This document shows positions 23,216 through 35,519 of a stretch of 64,000 nucleotides of DNA, one piece after another. The notes below the pieces were generated by a model. It saw only the letters and a program-made list of their open reading frames with translations, did no database searches and was not told the DNA's origin. The DNA comes from Melieria omissa (Eukaryota; Arthropoda; Insecta; Diptera; Ulidiidae), in the NCBI GenBank assembly GCA_963971225.1, contig OZ020269.1, forward strand, positions 17,730,921 through 17,794,920. Direction: 5' to 3'. The position numbers were made by a program, and so were the translations under genes. Position 1 is the first letter of the stretch; each line of letters opens with the position of its first letter.

Positions 23216-23960
23216 CACCTGCTACATTGTTGAAAAGACAGTGAAAATCAGAGAGAAGATTTGATTCTAACCAGGGACTTGATATTCGTTTGGCTGTCTA
23301 AGTGAAGATTACTCAGAACTCAGTTAAAGAGATAACTCAAGCGTTATGAGAGATTCCCTTTGAGGTCTGAAGTATGGTTATTACCATAGCCTGAAAGACA
23401 CTGTGATACAACTATCAATGTGACCATAACTTGGCGAACGTTTTCTTATCTAATTAGACTTCATGAAGCATGAAGTTTTGGGCTATTTCAACCAAGGCAA
23501 CTATTAGAAAAGGTATTTCAAACAAAACATTTCAAAATAGTTATAAGCTAAACAAAAATAAATCTAGTTTCTCTCTTCTCTCAAATAATTATAATTAAAC
23601 ATCCTTTTTTTATTATGAAAATAATTATAGTGGGAAAGCGTATGAAAAACTGTCTATTGTTAGGTGATTCTTTGATACTTGTCGAGACCAGTCCATATTT
23701 TTTAATTATGAATTCGGGAAATATTATAAATTTCATAGCAGAAGAATACCAGTGTTAAAAGCAATATTTCCCTCTAAAATCAGAAAATTAATCTTGACTT
23801 TGGTGACGACGTACTGGATCGCTATCTTTTAATACTTGAGTGCTCAAAGGACTTTAAGTCACTCCATTGAAGTACCCTTCTATCAATATTTTGTTCTAAA
23901 GAAAATCTTCTATGCCTCTTACTTACTAAATGGAATCAAATATTTGTAACTCATTGAAAG
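23216..23960. other. Unannotated DNA
   Basis: Neither gene, RNA nor repeat is recognised in this moderately AT-rich stretch. Confidence 0.35.
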
Positions 23961-23965
23961 AAGGT

Positions 23966-24200
23966 GGGGCTAGCCTCGATAGTCCAACGAATAGCGCGCT
24001 GGCTTCTCATACCAGAAGCCGTAGGTTCGATTCTTAGGTTCGCTGGTGAAACCACTAGCCCGAGCTAGGAACACTCGTCTATTAGGAGCTAGGAACACTC
24101 GTCTTCTTCTATCGCTATTCATCACAACGAGTCCAAGCGGAGGTCTAAGTTTATCTCATACAGAGGTAGACAATACAAGGTAGGAAGCTACCTACCCCAA
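23966..24200 (+). mobile_element. Probable tRNA-derived SINE
   Basis: GCCTCGATAG, then AATAGCGCGCTGG, TTCTCATACC and AGGTTCGATTC follow the order of a tRNA-Met-like gene: acceptor, D-arm/box A, anticodon region and box B. The anticodon arm is distorted (GGCTTCT and AGAAGCC pair around a 6-base loop) and the acceptor stem does not close, so it is not a functional tRNA. An unrelated body follows, with the 19-base string GAGCTAGGAACACTCGTCT duplicated at about 24063 and 24092. A tRNA-like head with internal RNA polymerase III promoter plus a body is the design of a SINE. Confidence 0.6.
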
Positions 24201-26609
24201 AGATAGATTGATCAAATGCTATAAAATTTAAGAATTCCAACTCTCAATGAATAGAAACAACTTTTTTTAACCTTAAATATTGTTGATCTTTCTCAATGAG
24301 CATGAAAGCAGTACAGTGTTATAAAATCCCCCATTGAAACAAGCTAAGACTTGCAGCGACCAGACTGCGCTGCAATCTTTGGTCGTTCTCATTCATATAA
24401 AAAAACAACAACAACAACTTATCACTATCAATTGTTGATATTTTGTTTATTCTCGAAATGTTTTGGAATTTTCCAATCTTGCGTTGGTACAAAAAAAACA
24501 TGTAAAAAAAATATATTGTAATATCTGAGTTGAAAGTTCTTTGACATTGCAACTTGAACGATAAAACAACTCAACTAAAAACCAACATAATCAAAACAAA
24601 ATTCGAAATATTAAAATAATTTGGAAAAAATAATAAAAAAAATCAAAGAAAACAAACATGACCAACAACAGAAAACCGACCGGAAAGATTTTGATAAAGA
24701 ACAACAACAACAACAATTCAGATATTGAGCATAAAGTAGCCGATTGGGTCGAGTACAATGAACGGGTGACGGCGGTATCATGCGGCACAAGCAAACACAA
24801 AAAGTGCTGCAACAGTATTAACAACAGCAACGACAACAACAACAACAATAAACATAACAACGCACTACCTGCGTGCGCTACTACTAATTTATGTCAGTGG
24901 CCTTTTGGGCTGCTTGTCAGTTGTGTCAATGTGTGCGTGTTGACCACAATAGAAGATGCCGCTGGGTGCGCGTGTTGCATGTTCGGCCACATTGTTGCAC
25001 ACACACAATTTCGAGTCTCGAGACAGATTATTCAAAAACAAAAAAAGTGCGTTTAGTTGGTTTGGTTGACAGTTGACAATGTTTGGTGGCGGCGTGCTGG
25101 CAGCGTGTTGAACGTGTGCGCCGAAGCTGAACGCAGTGTTGGACGCTTTCACCGCGCCACCAACTGCAGTTCCAACTACTAAATACAACTAAAACAGCGA
25201 AGCCACAATGCGCCGCTATAATCAGAATGAGTACAACAACAACAACGACAACATTGCATGCAGTGCAGGGGCGCAGAGCTGAGCTTTTAGCAATGCGCAC
25301 ACACGCTGCTCCTGGACGACAGCAAAATTAGTGGCAAGCAGCAAACAATGCAGTAAATCATAACAAAGGCCGGCAAGTTGATAGCAGGAGACCCTTTGCC
25401 ACTAATGCGCATCTATATGGCAACCCTGGTTGGCATTCGCTTGCTGGCTTTTGCCAAGTTTTTCAACTTGGCCAAAAACAACAAACACGCATACGAGAAA
25501 CACTGTACTAAAACAACAAAAACCAAACACAAATGCCGACAGTAAATTCTAAATGAAACAGAGAGAGAAAAAGACCTATTGACATGGTGAGAGAGAGAGA
25601 GAGAGATGGCATGGTGGGGTGCGCTGGTAGTCAGTCAGTCAGTAAGTAAGTGGCATATATTTCAGTTAACACGTAACAGTTATACAAAAAACAACAACAA
25701 CAACAATAAATACAGCAACGTAAAGATAAACACGCTGGCAAGAAAATGCGGTGGCAGCACTTTGGCGCAGTGTGAAGCGGCCGACGTGTGACGGCGGTAG
25801 CGGGGGCGACTTGTAAGCCAACAGACCGACAAACAACAACAGAAATTAGAGAATGAAAAGAGCCACATAATGTGGAAAGTGGCATAGGGAAACACACATA
25901 AACGAGAGGAGACAAAGCCAGGAAGGCGCGTATGTAGAACGCGGCGGAAAATGGAAATGTGAGAAAATGAGAAAACAGTTGAACAGTGGCAAAGGTAGCG
26001 AAAGCAGAGGAGGTCATCAGTAAAAGCCAAAAACAAAAATGAAATAAAAATAAAATAAAATGAAATGAAATGAAATGTTGGGAAAAGGTTTGGGTAACAC
26101 AAAGTGCCGAACCCACTGTGCAGTCGAGGTGACTGACCCTCGTCGAGTGTTTAAGTGTGCACGTGTCTGTGTGTGTGTGTATGTGTGTGTTGATAGTTTT
26201 TGGTTTATATTTGGTAATGGAGAAAGAACATGGCTAATGAAGTATGGTAAAAAGGCGGGTAACGGTCATATACACCAACAACAACAACAATGAACCCTAC
26301 AAACGCAACAAGCATTAACATAACAAAAAACGGTTTTTTGTTTGTTTTCTTGTTCTTGCTCAGCATTATTGTTGTTGTCGTTGTAATGCATTAGTTTTGA
26401 GGCATTTAATAAAATGAAAATGTAAAAAGATACTCTTGAAAGACTTTAGGGGTTCTTTCTTTTATTAATTTTTTTTTCAAAGGCAAACATAGCTTGAAAC
26501 TGCGTTCAAGATTAATCGTACGAAATTAATTTACATCTGTAATAAGCGCATTATTAATAGTTCAGACTATATAGTTTTCCATTTGCTTTCTCTCTTCTTC
26601 TTCTTGCAG
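24201..26609. other. luna: Upstream flank or intron of luna exon
   Basis: Mostly non-repetitive DNA with CAA/CAACAA tracts, (GA)n at about 25590-25605, AAAATG/AAAATA pentamers at about 26040-26075 and (TG)n at about 26168-26190. No independent gene is recognised. It ends in a strong polypyrimidine tract and AG at 26608-26609, the acceptor of the luna exon. Confidence 0.45.
26586..26609 (+). other. luna: Splice acceptor of luna exon
   Basis: CTTTCTCTCTTCTTCTTCTT leads into GCAG. It is the best acceptor upstream of the KLF coding segment. The only nearer AG contexts lack a pyrimidine tract. Confidence 0.6.
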
Positions 26610-27203
26610 CTCCACCACTGCGCCACACAACTGAAATCGTCAAAGTCGGAGCCACGCTGACGTTGACGTTGACCTGCACTGCGCTGCTTCACCATAGGAA
26701 AAGAAAATAATATGCTGGCATTATGCTTAATGAAAAATTAAGCATGAAATATTTGAAAAGTCGAGAAATAATAATACACGAAGTATAATTAAAGTGCAAC
26801 AAAAAATCACAAAGTGAGAGCAACTCAAGCAAAATGTGTAAATGTTAAAAAGTTGCAAATACAATGAAAGTGTGAAAACTAATAGTAAAAAAAAATTATA
26901 GAAAAACTGGCAAAGAAATGCACCAAATTCAAATTGGCATTGAAATTGCTAGTAAAAACAGTAGTTAAAAAAAAATCATTAAAAAAATTCAACAAAACCA
27001 ATTTGAAATTTATCAAACCATTTGCATACTTTATCAAAGGAAGTCTTTTTGTAAAAAATTGCTTCATAACTAAATGTTTATATTAAATATATATATTTTT
27101 AAAACAAATTACAACTAACGCGCAACGTAGTTTTGCTACTTCACGACGGCATTTCAACTTGTCGCAAAACATTATCACCACAGAGTCGCCGGATTTTCAT
27201 AGC
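26610..27203 (+). other. luna: Probable 5' UTR part of luna exon
   Basis: About 594 bp lie between the acceptor and the first in-frame ATG. The stretch is AT-rich with several short upstream ATGs, and the KLF frame is closed by a stop at 27084-27086. This suggests translation starts at 27204 and the exon begins with untranslated sequence. An acceptor closer to the ATG cannot be excluded, but none with a good pyrimidine tract is visible. Confidence 0.5.
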
Positions 27204-27317
27204 ATGGATCTCAATATGGATATACTGCCGAGCGGGAATATATTCAGCGAACTGGAGCACATCTGCACCACGGGCTACTTTTCATCGCAGCCCTCGATTG
27301 AGGATCAATGGCAACAG
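27204..27317 (+). CDS. luna: Kruppel-like factor (KLF6/7 type), N-terminal coding exon
   Basis: This exon encodes 38 residues, beginning MDLNMDILPSGNIFSELEHI and ending SSQPSIEDQWQQ. The part from the second methionine (27216) matches the acidic N-terminal activation domain of vertebrate KLF6/KLF7 (MDVLPMCSIFQEL and ETGYFSALPSLEEYWQQ, as remembered). The shared MD(I/V)LP, IF.EL, TGYFS and PS(I/L)E..WQQ are diagnostic. luna is the fly KLF6/7 gene and encodes a nuclear C2H2 zinc-finger transcription factor. The exon ends CAG at 27317 directly before GTAGGA. Splitting after WQQ agrees with exon 1 of human KLF6 as I recall it. Start choice: either ATG has A at -3; I took the first. The three zinc fingers are not in this window and must be downstream. 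Confidence 0.88.
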
Positions 27318-27326
27318 GTAGGAATT
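27318..27326 (+). other. luna: Splice donor after luna exon
   Basis: CAG|GTAGGAATT is a good donor in phase 0. The open frame continues only 12 codons into the intron before a stop. Confidence 0.8.
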
Positions 27327-27960
27327 GTTTATAAAAAAATTGCAGTGAAATAAATCCTAAAAACATTAAATATATAAGTTTCAAGACTTTTGGTGTTGAA
27401 TAGGTTTGAATCTCAATACACTAGTGAGCTATGGCTGTTGTCGAATACTTATTTTATACTATAGAAACTAAAAGTCCCAAGTTGTTTGGAAAATTTAGAC
27501 ACAACTACTATAAAAATATAAAAAATATAATAATATATAAAAAAAAAACAAAAAACAAAATATATAAAAAATAAAAATATAATAAGATAAAATAAATATA
27601 AGATATAATAAATATAAATAATAAGATCAAATAAAAATATAATAACATATTAAAAATAAAATATGTAAAAATATAATAATATAAAAAAATATAAAAATTT
27701 ACACTTGCTTTAAAGTCCCATAGAGATCAGATGACCCTGAAGTTCACTGTGACCGAAAGAAAAAGCCGACAAACAACTAAAGTATATTTCATGGCCAGGA
27801 TACCAGAAAATTATTGAGCTATGAAAGTTTTCGACTTCTATTAACTTTTTTAGAATATACAAATCCCAAGAAAACAAGGCTTGGAAAACTAAGACACAAC
27901 CCTTGAGAAACTTTAAATATTTTCCCATAGACTAAAATTTATTCAAAATATTATATAAAA
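27327..27960 (+). other. luna: Start of long luna intron, AT-rich
   Basis: About 27500-27695 is almost pure A/T with ATAAAATATAA-like units. No gene is seen. The intron must extend at least to the end of the window, because no KLF zinc-finger exon is found. Confidence 0.6.
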
Positions 27961-28740
27961 GGGTTAACTCACTATTGAAGCTACACAGGAATGAAATAAA
28001 ATGACCCTGAAGCTCCTAGTGACGAAAGAAACAAGCTCCAAATCACCTTGGGATATATTAAAATTTTTAAATATATCAACGTTTTTAATGGCTTTTAAAC
28101 TATGATGACTTTTTTTGATCACTTTTTCAATCGCTTTTTTTGAATTGCTTTTAAAATTTGATGACTCTGCAGCAATCAGTGACGAAAAGAGAGAACTGAC
28201 AAATCCATCACTTTTGTATCTTCAATGTCTTTAGTATTATTTATAATCTATGAAAAATATTAAAGTCTTCCATCGCTTCTGAAGTTCAATGACTCTTGTG
28301 TGCACAGTGACAAAAGTAAATAACTGATAAATCAATCACTTTCATATCTGTAATCACTTAAGTGTTTATAATCTTTGAAAAATTTAAATGTTTCAGTCGC
28401 TTTTTGAGTTCCAAAACTCTAGAGCTCACGCATTAAATGTTGAAATATAAAAAAGTTTTTAAACGCTTTGACTCTGCAGCAAACAGTGACTTTTGTATCT
28501 TTAATCCCTTTAGTATCTAAAATCTATGGAAAATATTAAAGTCTTCCATCGCTTCTTAAGTTCAATGACTCTTGAGTGCACAGTGACAGAAGAAAATGAC
28601 TGATAAATCCATCACTTTCGTATCTGTTATCACTTTAGTATCTATAATCTTTGGCAAATAGAAATGTTTCAGTCGCTATTTAATCTCCAGAATTCTCACA
28701 TGTTGACGAAAAATGAGACCTGACCAATCAATCACTTTAG
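27961..28740 (+). repeat. Degenerate tandem duplication, about 300-bp period
   Basis: Repeated strings include GACTCTGCAGCAA.CAGTGAC, AAATATTAAAGTCTTCCATC, GCTTCT.AAGTTCAATGACTC, GTGCACAGTGACA and TGATAAATC.ATCACTTTC. For example AAATATTAAAGTCTTCC occurs near 28255 and 28533. Short related pieces reappear at 29120-29280. It is non-coding. Confidence 0.7.
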
Positions 28741-29440
28741 CAAGTCTAGGAGTGAGGTTTTTGTAGCCAGTCTAACCTAAACCTAAACTTGTTTAGGTTA
28801 TAATTCCACTTTTGATCTGCTCGAGCTTGATGAGTCTAATGTTTTAGAAATCAAATCATATTTTACAACTACTGAGCGCATCTTCAGAATATTTTCTAAA
28901 CTTAAAACAGGTTCTAAACACTTAGTTAGTTCCTATGAAAATATAAACAGACGTAACGCTGGTACTTTAGGCGTTAAAAAGTCATGAAAATGAAACCAGT
29001 AACCATTTTACTTTTTCACTAGTTGGCCCAGAAAGATACTAAAAGTTGGTCTTAGATATCGAATCATGTCTAAGTCAACTAGAAAATACTTTGATCTAGT
29101 CTCACCTTGAGTGTTTTAGCATGTAAAATCTATATAAAATATTTAAAATTTCAGTCGCCCTTAAAGTGCACAGCAAAGAAAGATCTGATAAATCGCTCAC
29201 CTGGTATCTGAAATCTAAAAGAAATATAAATTTATACTGTCGCCTTTAAAGTTCCATAACTCTGAAGCTCAATGATGTTTTGCTATATAGAATTTGTTTC
29301 CATATTTTCAAATTCTTGTGAGTGAACTTGTTCTGAACTAAAATAGTTCATATTCTTTCTCTACTGACTTACATAACTGGTTATAGTAAACCATTATTGA
29401 CCTCAGCATACCTCAAAACATGCATACGGAAGTCTGTTCT
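28741..29440. other. Intronic DNA with scattered repeat pieces
   Basis: There is no gene. Pieces of the flanking duplications (the TTTCAGTCGC block near 29150 and the CGCCTTTAAAGTTCCA block near 29244) are scattered here. Confidence 0.35.
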
Positions 29441-30060
29441 ATCAGTTTACCTTCTTTAATAAGAGAAATAAGTCTCTAAACCATCTTTCCAACAATCTCA
29501 CATGGAATACATTTTTGATCCATGTGGTCCCTCAGAGTCTTCTCTACTTGATATTTCCAATGAAAACACGATCCATCTGTGCCAGTTTACCTTCTTCAAT
29601 TAGAGATAATAGAGTCTTGATCTTTCCAACAGAGACAGGATTCATCTATTCGTCGCTGTCGTTCAATCTCACATGAAACACATTTTTGATCCATGTGGTC
29701 CCTCAGAGTCTTCTGTGCTTGATATTGGAGACACGATCCATCTGTGCGTTCAATTTCAAGAGCCAATCTGGCTTCAGAGTTTCATAGCAATTATCACCAG
29801 CACAAAGCAAAACATACCTCTAGAAGTCTGTGCCATCAGTTCATCTTCTTCAGTTAGAGATAATAGATTCTCTACTTGATATTTTCAACAGAGACAGGAT
29901 TCATCGATTCGTTGCTGTCCTTCAATCTCACATGAAGCACATTTTTGATCCATGTTGTCCCTTAGAGTCTTCTCTACTTGATATTTTCAAGGCAGACAGG
30001 ATTTATGTATATGGCGCTGATCTGCAACAATTTTAAGAGTCCAACTCACTTCATACTTGT
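29441..30060 (+). repeat. Tandem repeat with CATTTTTGATCCATGTGGTCC
   Basis: At least three copies carry CAATCTCACATG.A, CACATTTTTGATCCATG, GTCCCTCAGAGTCTTC and CTACTTGATATTTTC (near 29500, 29668 and 29926), with unit lengths of about 165-260 bp. Short open frames at 29673-30036 are repeat artefacts. Confidence 0.75.
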
Positions 30061-30079
30061 AGTTTGTTGAATATAAACT

Positions 30080-30640
30080 AAGTTGCTGCTTAAAGCAAAA
30101 CATGCCTCCAGGAGTCTATACTATGGATTTACTTTCTTAACTTTGAGATAATAGAGTCTCCTCTATTTGATGTTTTCAATCCAATATAGCCTTCCAATCA
30201 GACATGGAAAACACATTTGGTCAAAGCAACGTCCTTCATCCATGAAGCTCTAAGAAGAATAAAGATACCGAAGACAAATTTGAGTGTTCTTTACGAATGA
30301 TTTTTAACTTCAAAGGTTCAAAGCTTTGATAAATCAGGATGTCGCTGATAGATCGTTTGAACCATTATTACCATAGAACATAAAGCAAAACATGCCTCCA
30401 GGAGTCTATACTATGAATTTACCTTCTTAACTTTGAGATAATAAAGTCTCCTCTGTTTGATGTTTTCAATCCAATACTCCTTCCAGTTCTCCAATCAGAC
30501 ATGGGAAACATTTTTGGTCAAAGCAACGTCCTTCATCCATGAAGCTCTGAGAAGAACAAAGATACAGAAGACAAGTTTGAGTGTTCTTTACGAATGATTC
30601 TGAACTTCAAAGGTTCAAAGCTTTGATAGGAGGATCTCGC
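30080..30640 (+). repeat. Two-copy tandem duplication of about 290 bp
   Basis: TAAAGCAAAACATGCCTCCA begins near 30092 and 30381. The copies share long runs including the GATAATAGAGTCTCCTCT-type block, CAAAGCAACGTCCTTCATCC and TTCAAAGGTTCAAAGCTTTG. The high similarity implies a fairly recent duplication. Confidence 0.8.
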
Positions 30641-30839
30641 TGATAGATCGTTTGAGGATTTGGGCTTATGCGGCCAATGTATCACTGGATAGACCGATTG
30701 CTTAATAGAGCTTCTCAACTTCTTTTTTGAATCAAAACACAAAAAGATGTTAATCATCAGAGGAAGAAACGTAACTTTGGGGAGTCTACTTACAAAACTT
30801 TTGGACGGAACATTAGAAACTTCATTGAAAAAGAAAACA

Positions 30840-31490
30840 AGTAACTGTAGCAGTTTTAATAATGAGGAAGTTATTTTTTGTTATAAAAATGATTTATTTA
30901 AGGGTCACATCAGACCTATCTGACTTTTTTACATTATGAGAATTGATGAAGATGAAAAAGTCCTATTGATTTAGTCTACTTAGCTTCGCCAGAATCTTCA
31001 ACTGGTTCTGTTTTTTAGTCTACATGTGCAGCCACAAGCACCTATCTTCCTAACTATGGCAGTTTGAGTGATAAGAATAAAGTAAAAGGATCTACTCCAA
31101 CTATTTGTTATACAAATGATACCTTTTAAAAGACGCATCAGACCTATCAGACTTTTTTACATTATGAGAATGGATGAGGAAGATGATGAAAGTGTATCTC
31201 ACCTTTGTACTTTGTACTCGCTAGAAGAGGGAAGAATCACTTGGGTTAGTTCTGCTAACACAAACTCGACAATCTAGTCGATACTAGTCGCACTATTCGT
31301 GTGTCAGAAGCTTCAATTGGTTCTATTTTTGTGTCTATATGTGATCCTTTCGAAACAGCTACCAGCACTTCCTTACCTAACTAAGACATTGGAGTGAAAC
31401 GAATAAAGTAGAAGGATCTACTTCAGCTATTTCTTATACAAAGAATTTCATTTAAAGTTGTCATTAAACCTATCTGACTTTTTTTTCGCT
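30840..31490 (+). repeat. Tandem duplication, about 235-325 bp period
   Basis: CATCAGACCTATC.GACTTT with TTTACATTATGAGAAT occurs near 30907 and 31137, and a third diverged copy near 31460. GAATAAAGTA.AAGGATCTAC occurs twice (near 31076 and 31400). Confidence 0.7.
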
Positions 31491-31499
31491 ATTGCCAGT

Positions 31500-33630
31500 A
31501 AAATCAGTTATTTATTTTTAGCTGTCAGTGCATTTGGCTTTTTAATTTCTGCGCACAATTTAATTCTTCTTTGATAACACAAAGTCAACTCTCAAACAGC
31601 GCCAAACGCAGCACTCAACAATCGTCCAGCACAGTTCGCACCAATGCAGAGCACTTCGACCACACTTTGGGTGCTTCATTGGCGTTTTACTTTTATTGCT
31701 TTTTTCATACATACATAAATATATACATGTATATATATACAATTGTATATATATTGCATATGTAGATATAGAATTGACTATTGCATAACCGCTCCAAAGG
31801 AAATTCAAATCGAAATGAAATTAATTTCATTTCATTTCCATGTGGTTTGCGCTACTACTCTGTGTGTGCTGCGGTGCTGGTGTGGACTTTTTCATATATG
31901 AACGAATTTTTGTTTTATTTATTTTTTTAATTTGGTTGCTATTTTTGCGTAGAGTTTAAGTAAATAAAAGAATGTGTGCAGATATGCGCCCGAAAAATGA
32001 ATGCTTAGCAACTTTTTGCGCAAATCACAACGCCAAATGAGGCCACAACAGTGCTTTTGCATTGCTTTTTCCACTTCATATACAGATACTGAAATTTAGT
32101 AGTTAACTGCCTAAACATCAACTAAAAGTGAAATGAAAATGAAGTGCTTGCAAACAAAAAATTTTACTTAAATACGAATGCTTTGTGAACAAATGCTTTG
32201 TGAACAGTTGCTAAGTGCAGAAATCGGTACAGAACACACAGGAGTTCATTTTGGGCGCTTTGGGGGCCGAATATCATTCGAACCCATATTTTGTACCAAC
32301 AATTTTTGTGTATCGATAGCACCTCCAAAACCCCTCTCCCTGCATGGGTCACTGACTCACTCTCATACACAGAGACAAATGTGTGCATTAATTTATCTTT
32401 TAGTATAGATTTGTTTTTAATGCAATAATGCACTTTGTGCCAGTCAAGTCAAGTGTTCTCGATATCAGCTGCAAAAATTAACTACAACAGAGTAAAAAAA
32501 GATAGCAAAAAGCCTAAAATATTTTTTTCACCTTTTACTGCGTGTGTGTGTGTTTGTGTGAATTATTGGGCAAACCCTCTGATAAGACAGCAGAATTGAA
32601 AGGAAAAAAATAGAAAATAAACTACAACAAAACAAACAAAAGGCAATTGCCCCCAAAAAAGCTGCAAATGCGCACAAATTCTGCCACATACATATCTACT
32701 ATTTTAGCTTTCATGACAACATTCCACATATAAACAAACAACAACAACAACAACAACGGCCAATTTAGCGTATCAAAAATGCAAACAGAAGTCAAACTCT
32801 TGTTGCTGTGTTTTTGGCATTAAATGCTACAGTTTTGTTATTGTTGTTGTTGATTTTTTTTCATTTCATTGTTGTTGATAATGAAAAGTCACAAGCGATA
32901 CACAGCCAACAAGTCGACCGGCCGGCCGGCAACCACTCAGTCAGTTATATTCGTTGTATGTCTTATCGTCGTACAGCTGATTGTGGCTTTATTATTGTTA
33001 TTTGTATAAAGTTGTTGTTTTTGTTTCTTGTAATTGAATTTATCAATTCATTTTTTGCTAGACTTTAGTATTTGTGCTTCTTCTTCATCGTTGTGTTGTG
33101 TGGTTTTTTTTTCACTTGGCCTCCGCACTTAATCATGTTCGCTGCTCGCCTTGAATGTATTCGCTTGCAGTGCGATATCTCCTCCCGCTTTCGTTTTCTT
33201 TTCCTTTTAATTTCTTTTGTTGGAATTTGTTTTCTTATTTTCAATTTTAAATTTCTGCTGATAGTCTCTGCAAGTGTACACACACACAGTGGGCACATTG
33301 TGCTCTGCTCTGCGCGGCGCTGCGCTGCGTTCGATAATTGCGGCGCTAATCGTTGGCAGTGCCTATCAAAATTCTTTGCATAGTTTGTGCGCCATCGAGC
33401 AGCCATACAGAAGCAGTTCATGCTGTGGGCAATTTAAAAAACCAACAGCAACAAAATTATTCAAAGATTTTACAATGTTTCTATGCAATGCTTTGTTTTT
33501 GTTTTCTGTTTAATTGTTATCTTTTTTTTTATTATTGCACATTGTTTACTCTTTTAGTCGGTAAGCTTCTATGTACATTTGGCTCATTAATCAAACCAAA
33601 TCTATGTTGAAAATTTTTCAAATTAAATAG
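31500..33630. other. Unique intronic region
   Basis: This is non-repetitive DNA with CAACAA tracts (32740-32757), CA/TG tracts and several low-complexity open frames, none with family resemblance. It may hold intronic regulatory elements of the KLF gene. Confidence 0.35.
31812..31833. repeat. 22-bp perfect palindrome
   Basis: GAAATGAAATT is followed directly by its exact reverse complement. It could bind a dimeric factor or be chance in AT-rich DNA. Confidence 0.8.
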
Positions 33631-33639
33631 CAGCTATCC

Positions 33640-33900
33640 TAATGATGCCACAGTTTTGCAGGGCAAGATTTAAGTCTCTGGAAAACACTTTCTTACTTGT
33701 TCGACCGATTGCTCCACAGTAAGTCTGGGGAACCTTCTTAGATACCTAAAATCCACTGGGTGGATTTAGTCGACTAACCAGGCTTAGTTTCGGTGAGCAT
33801 GTGGTATCAAAACGGCGTCTACGCGCTGTGACTTGCAGGGGGACAACTGTGAATCAGCCACTTTAACCAACCACCAACCAAATAGCATCTATGATGAGCA
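33640..33900. other. Unrecognised GC-richer insert-like segment
   Basis: This segment is visibly different from its AT-rich surroundings, with text such as CCACTGGGTGGATTTAGTCG and GGTATCAAAACGGCGTCTAC. It resembles a fragment of a mobile element, but no domain or terminus is recognised. Confidence 0.3.
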
Positions 33901-34089
33901 GCTTCATACAGTCATGGCGAAAGCGATACGATCAATCAATTTTGATATATGGCGATGATGATCTAATTGAACTGAACTTTTCATATGATTAATTATTTTA
34001 TTATTCGAATCTTATAACTCGGTTAAAACTATTTGAATACCCATTTACTTAAAAATTCGTACTAATAATTCACTAAAGAAAGATTTTCT

Positions 34090-35410
34090 CATTAAACTGT
34101 AAAATCAAAATTTATCAATTTTCAAATTTTCAACCTTTGATTTGAAAATAACAAAAATAGGTACAAAAATTTAAAAATATAAAAAAAGAAAATAAGGAAT
34201 AAAATTAATAAAAAATTGTTTAAATAATATTAAAAAAACGAATGACATGAACACATGAAAAATTGTAAAGAAACTTTTCAGGAATTATTTCATAAATTTT
34301 TTTTTCCAAAATTTTTAGTTTTTTTCAAAAATTTTTACAAATTTTTTTTAAAAAAATCTTTAATGTTTTTTCAAAAATTTTTACAAATTTGTTTTCCAAA
34401 AATTTTTATAATTGTTTTTTCAAACATTTTTATAATTTTTTTTTCAAACATTTTTATAATTTTTTTTCAAAAATTTCTAAAATTTTTTTTTTTAAAAACT
34501 TTTACATGCCAAAAATTTTTTTAACAAACGAAAAAACCACAATACGAAGAACAATTTTCTTAAATTTTTAAATTGTCAAATCAATTTCTATCAACTTTCA
34601 AATTTTCAACCTTTGATTTGAAAATAAAAAAAATTATATCTAAGTAGGTACAAAAAATAAAAAAAAAAACAGTACAACAAAATAAGAACTAAAATTAATA
34701 TACATGAAAAATTGTAAAGAAACTTTTTAGAATTTTTTTTCAAAATTTTTCTTTTCAAAAATTTTTAGAAATGTTTTTTTTTTCAAAAACTTTTACAAAT
34801 GTTTTTTCAAAAATTGTTACAAATTTTTTTTCCAAAAATTTTTACATGCCCACAATTTTTTAACAAACGAAAAAATTTACAATACGAAGAACAATTTTCT
34901 TATTAAATTGTCAAATCAATTTCTATCAATTTTCAAATTTTCAACCTTTGATTTGAAAATAAAAAAAAATATATTTAAGTTGGTACAAAAAATTAAAAAA
35001 CATGAAAACAGTACAACAAAATAAGAACTAAAATTAATAAAAATGTTTTTTTGAAATACTAAAAAAACGAATGACGTGAACACATGGAAAATCGTAACGC
35101 AACTTTTCAACAATTTAAAAAAAATACATTTTTAATTCTTACATTCCAACATTTTTTTTAACAAATGAAAAAAAATATCATACGCTGCAAAATATAAAAA
35201 ACATAAAAACAGTATAACAAAATAAGAAATACAATTAATACAAAATTGTTTAAATAATATTAAAAAAAACTAATGACGTGAACACATGGAAAATCTTAAA
35301 GAAACTTTTCAACAATTTTTGTTCAAAAAAACATTTTATTTATTTTTTTTATTTTTACATTTTTTTTATTTTTACATTCGAACATTTTTTTAACAAATGA
35401 AAAAAATTAT
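34090..35410 (+). repeat. AT-rich tandem repeat, about 200-480 bp units
   Basis: CAAATTTTCAACCTTTGATT with TGAAAATAA recurs near 34120, 34596 and 34936. GAACACATG.AAAAT.GTAA recurs near 34249, 34700, 35083 and 35281. Within units, runs of CAAAAATTTTTACAAATTTT alternate in phase. Predicted peptides of repeated F/K/N are artefacts. Confidence 0.85.
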
Positions 35411-35519
35411 CATACGCTGCATACACATAAACAAACAAACCACAAAACATATAGAAATGCAAAAAATACCAAAAATAACAAAAATAAAAATTAATGAATT
35501 TTGATTTTTGTTTATTTAA

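Noticed and set aside
23973..24045. Functional tRNA gene
   Set aside because: The box B and parts of the D-arm are tRNA-like, but the acceptor stem does not close and the anticodon arm is abnormal, so it was treated as a SINE head.
24658..25056. 132-codon frame with Asn runs
   Set aside because: The Asn runs are translated CAA/AAC microsatellites and nothing else is recognisable.
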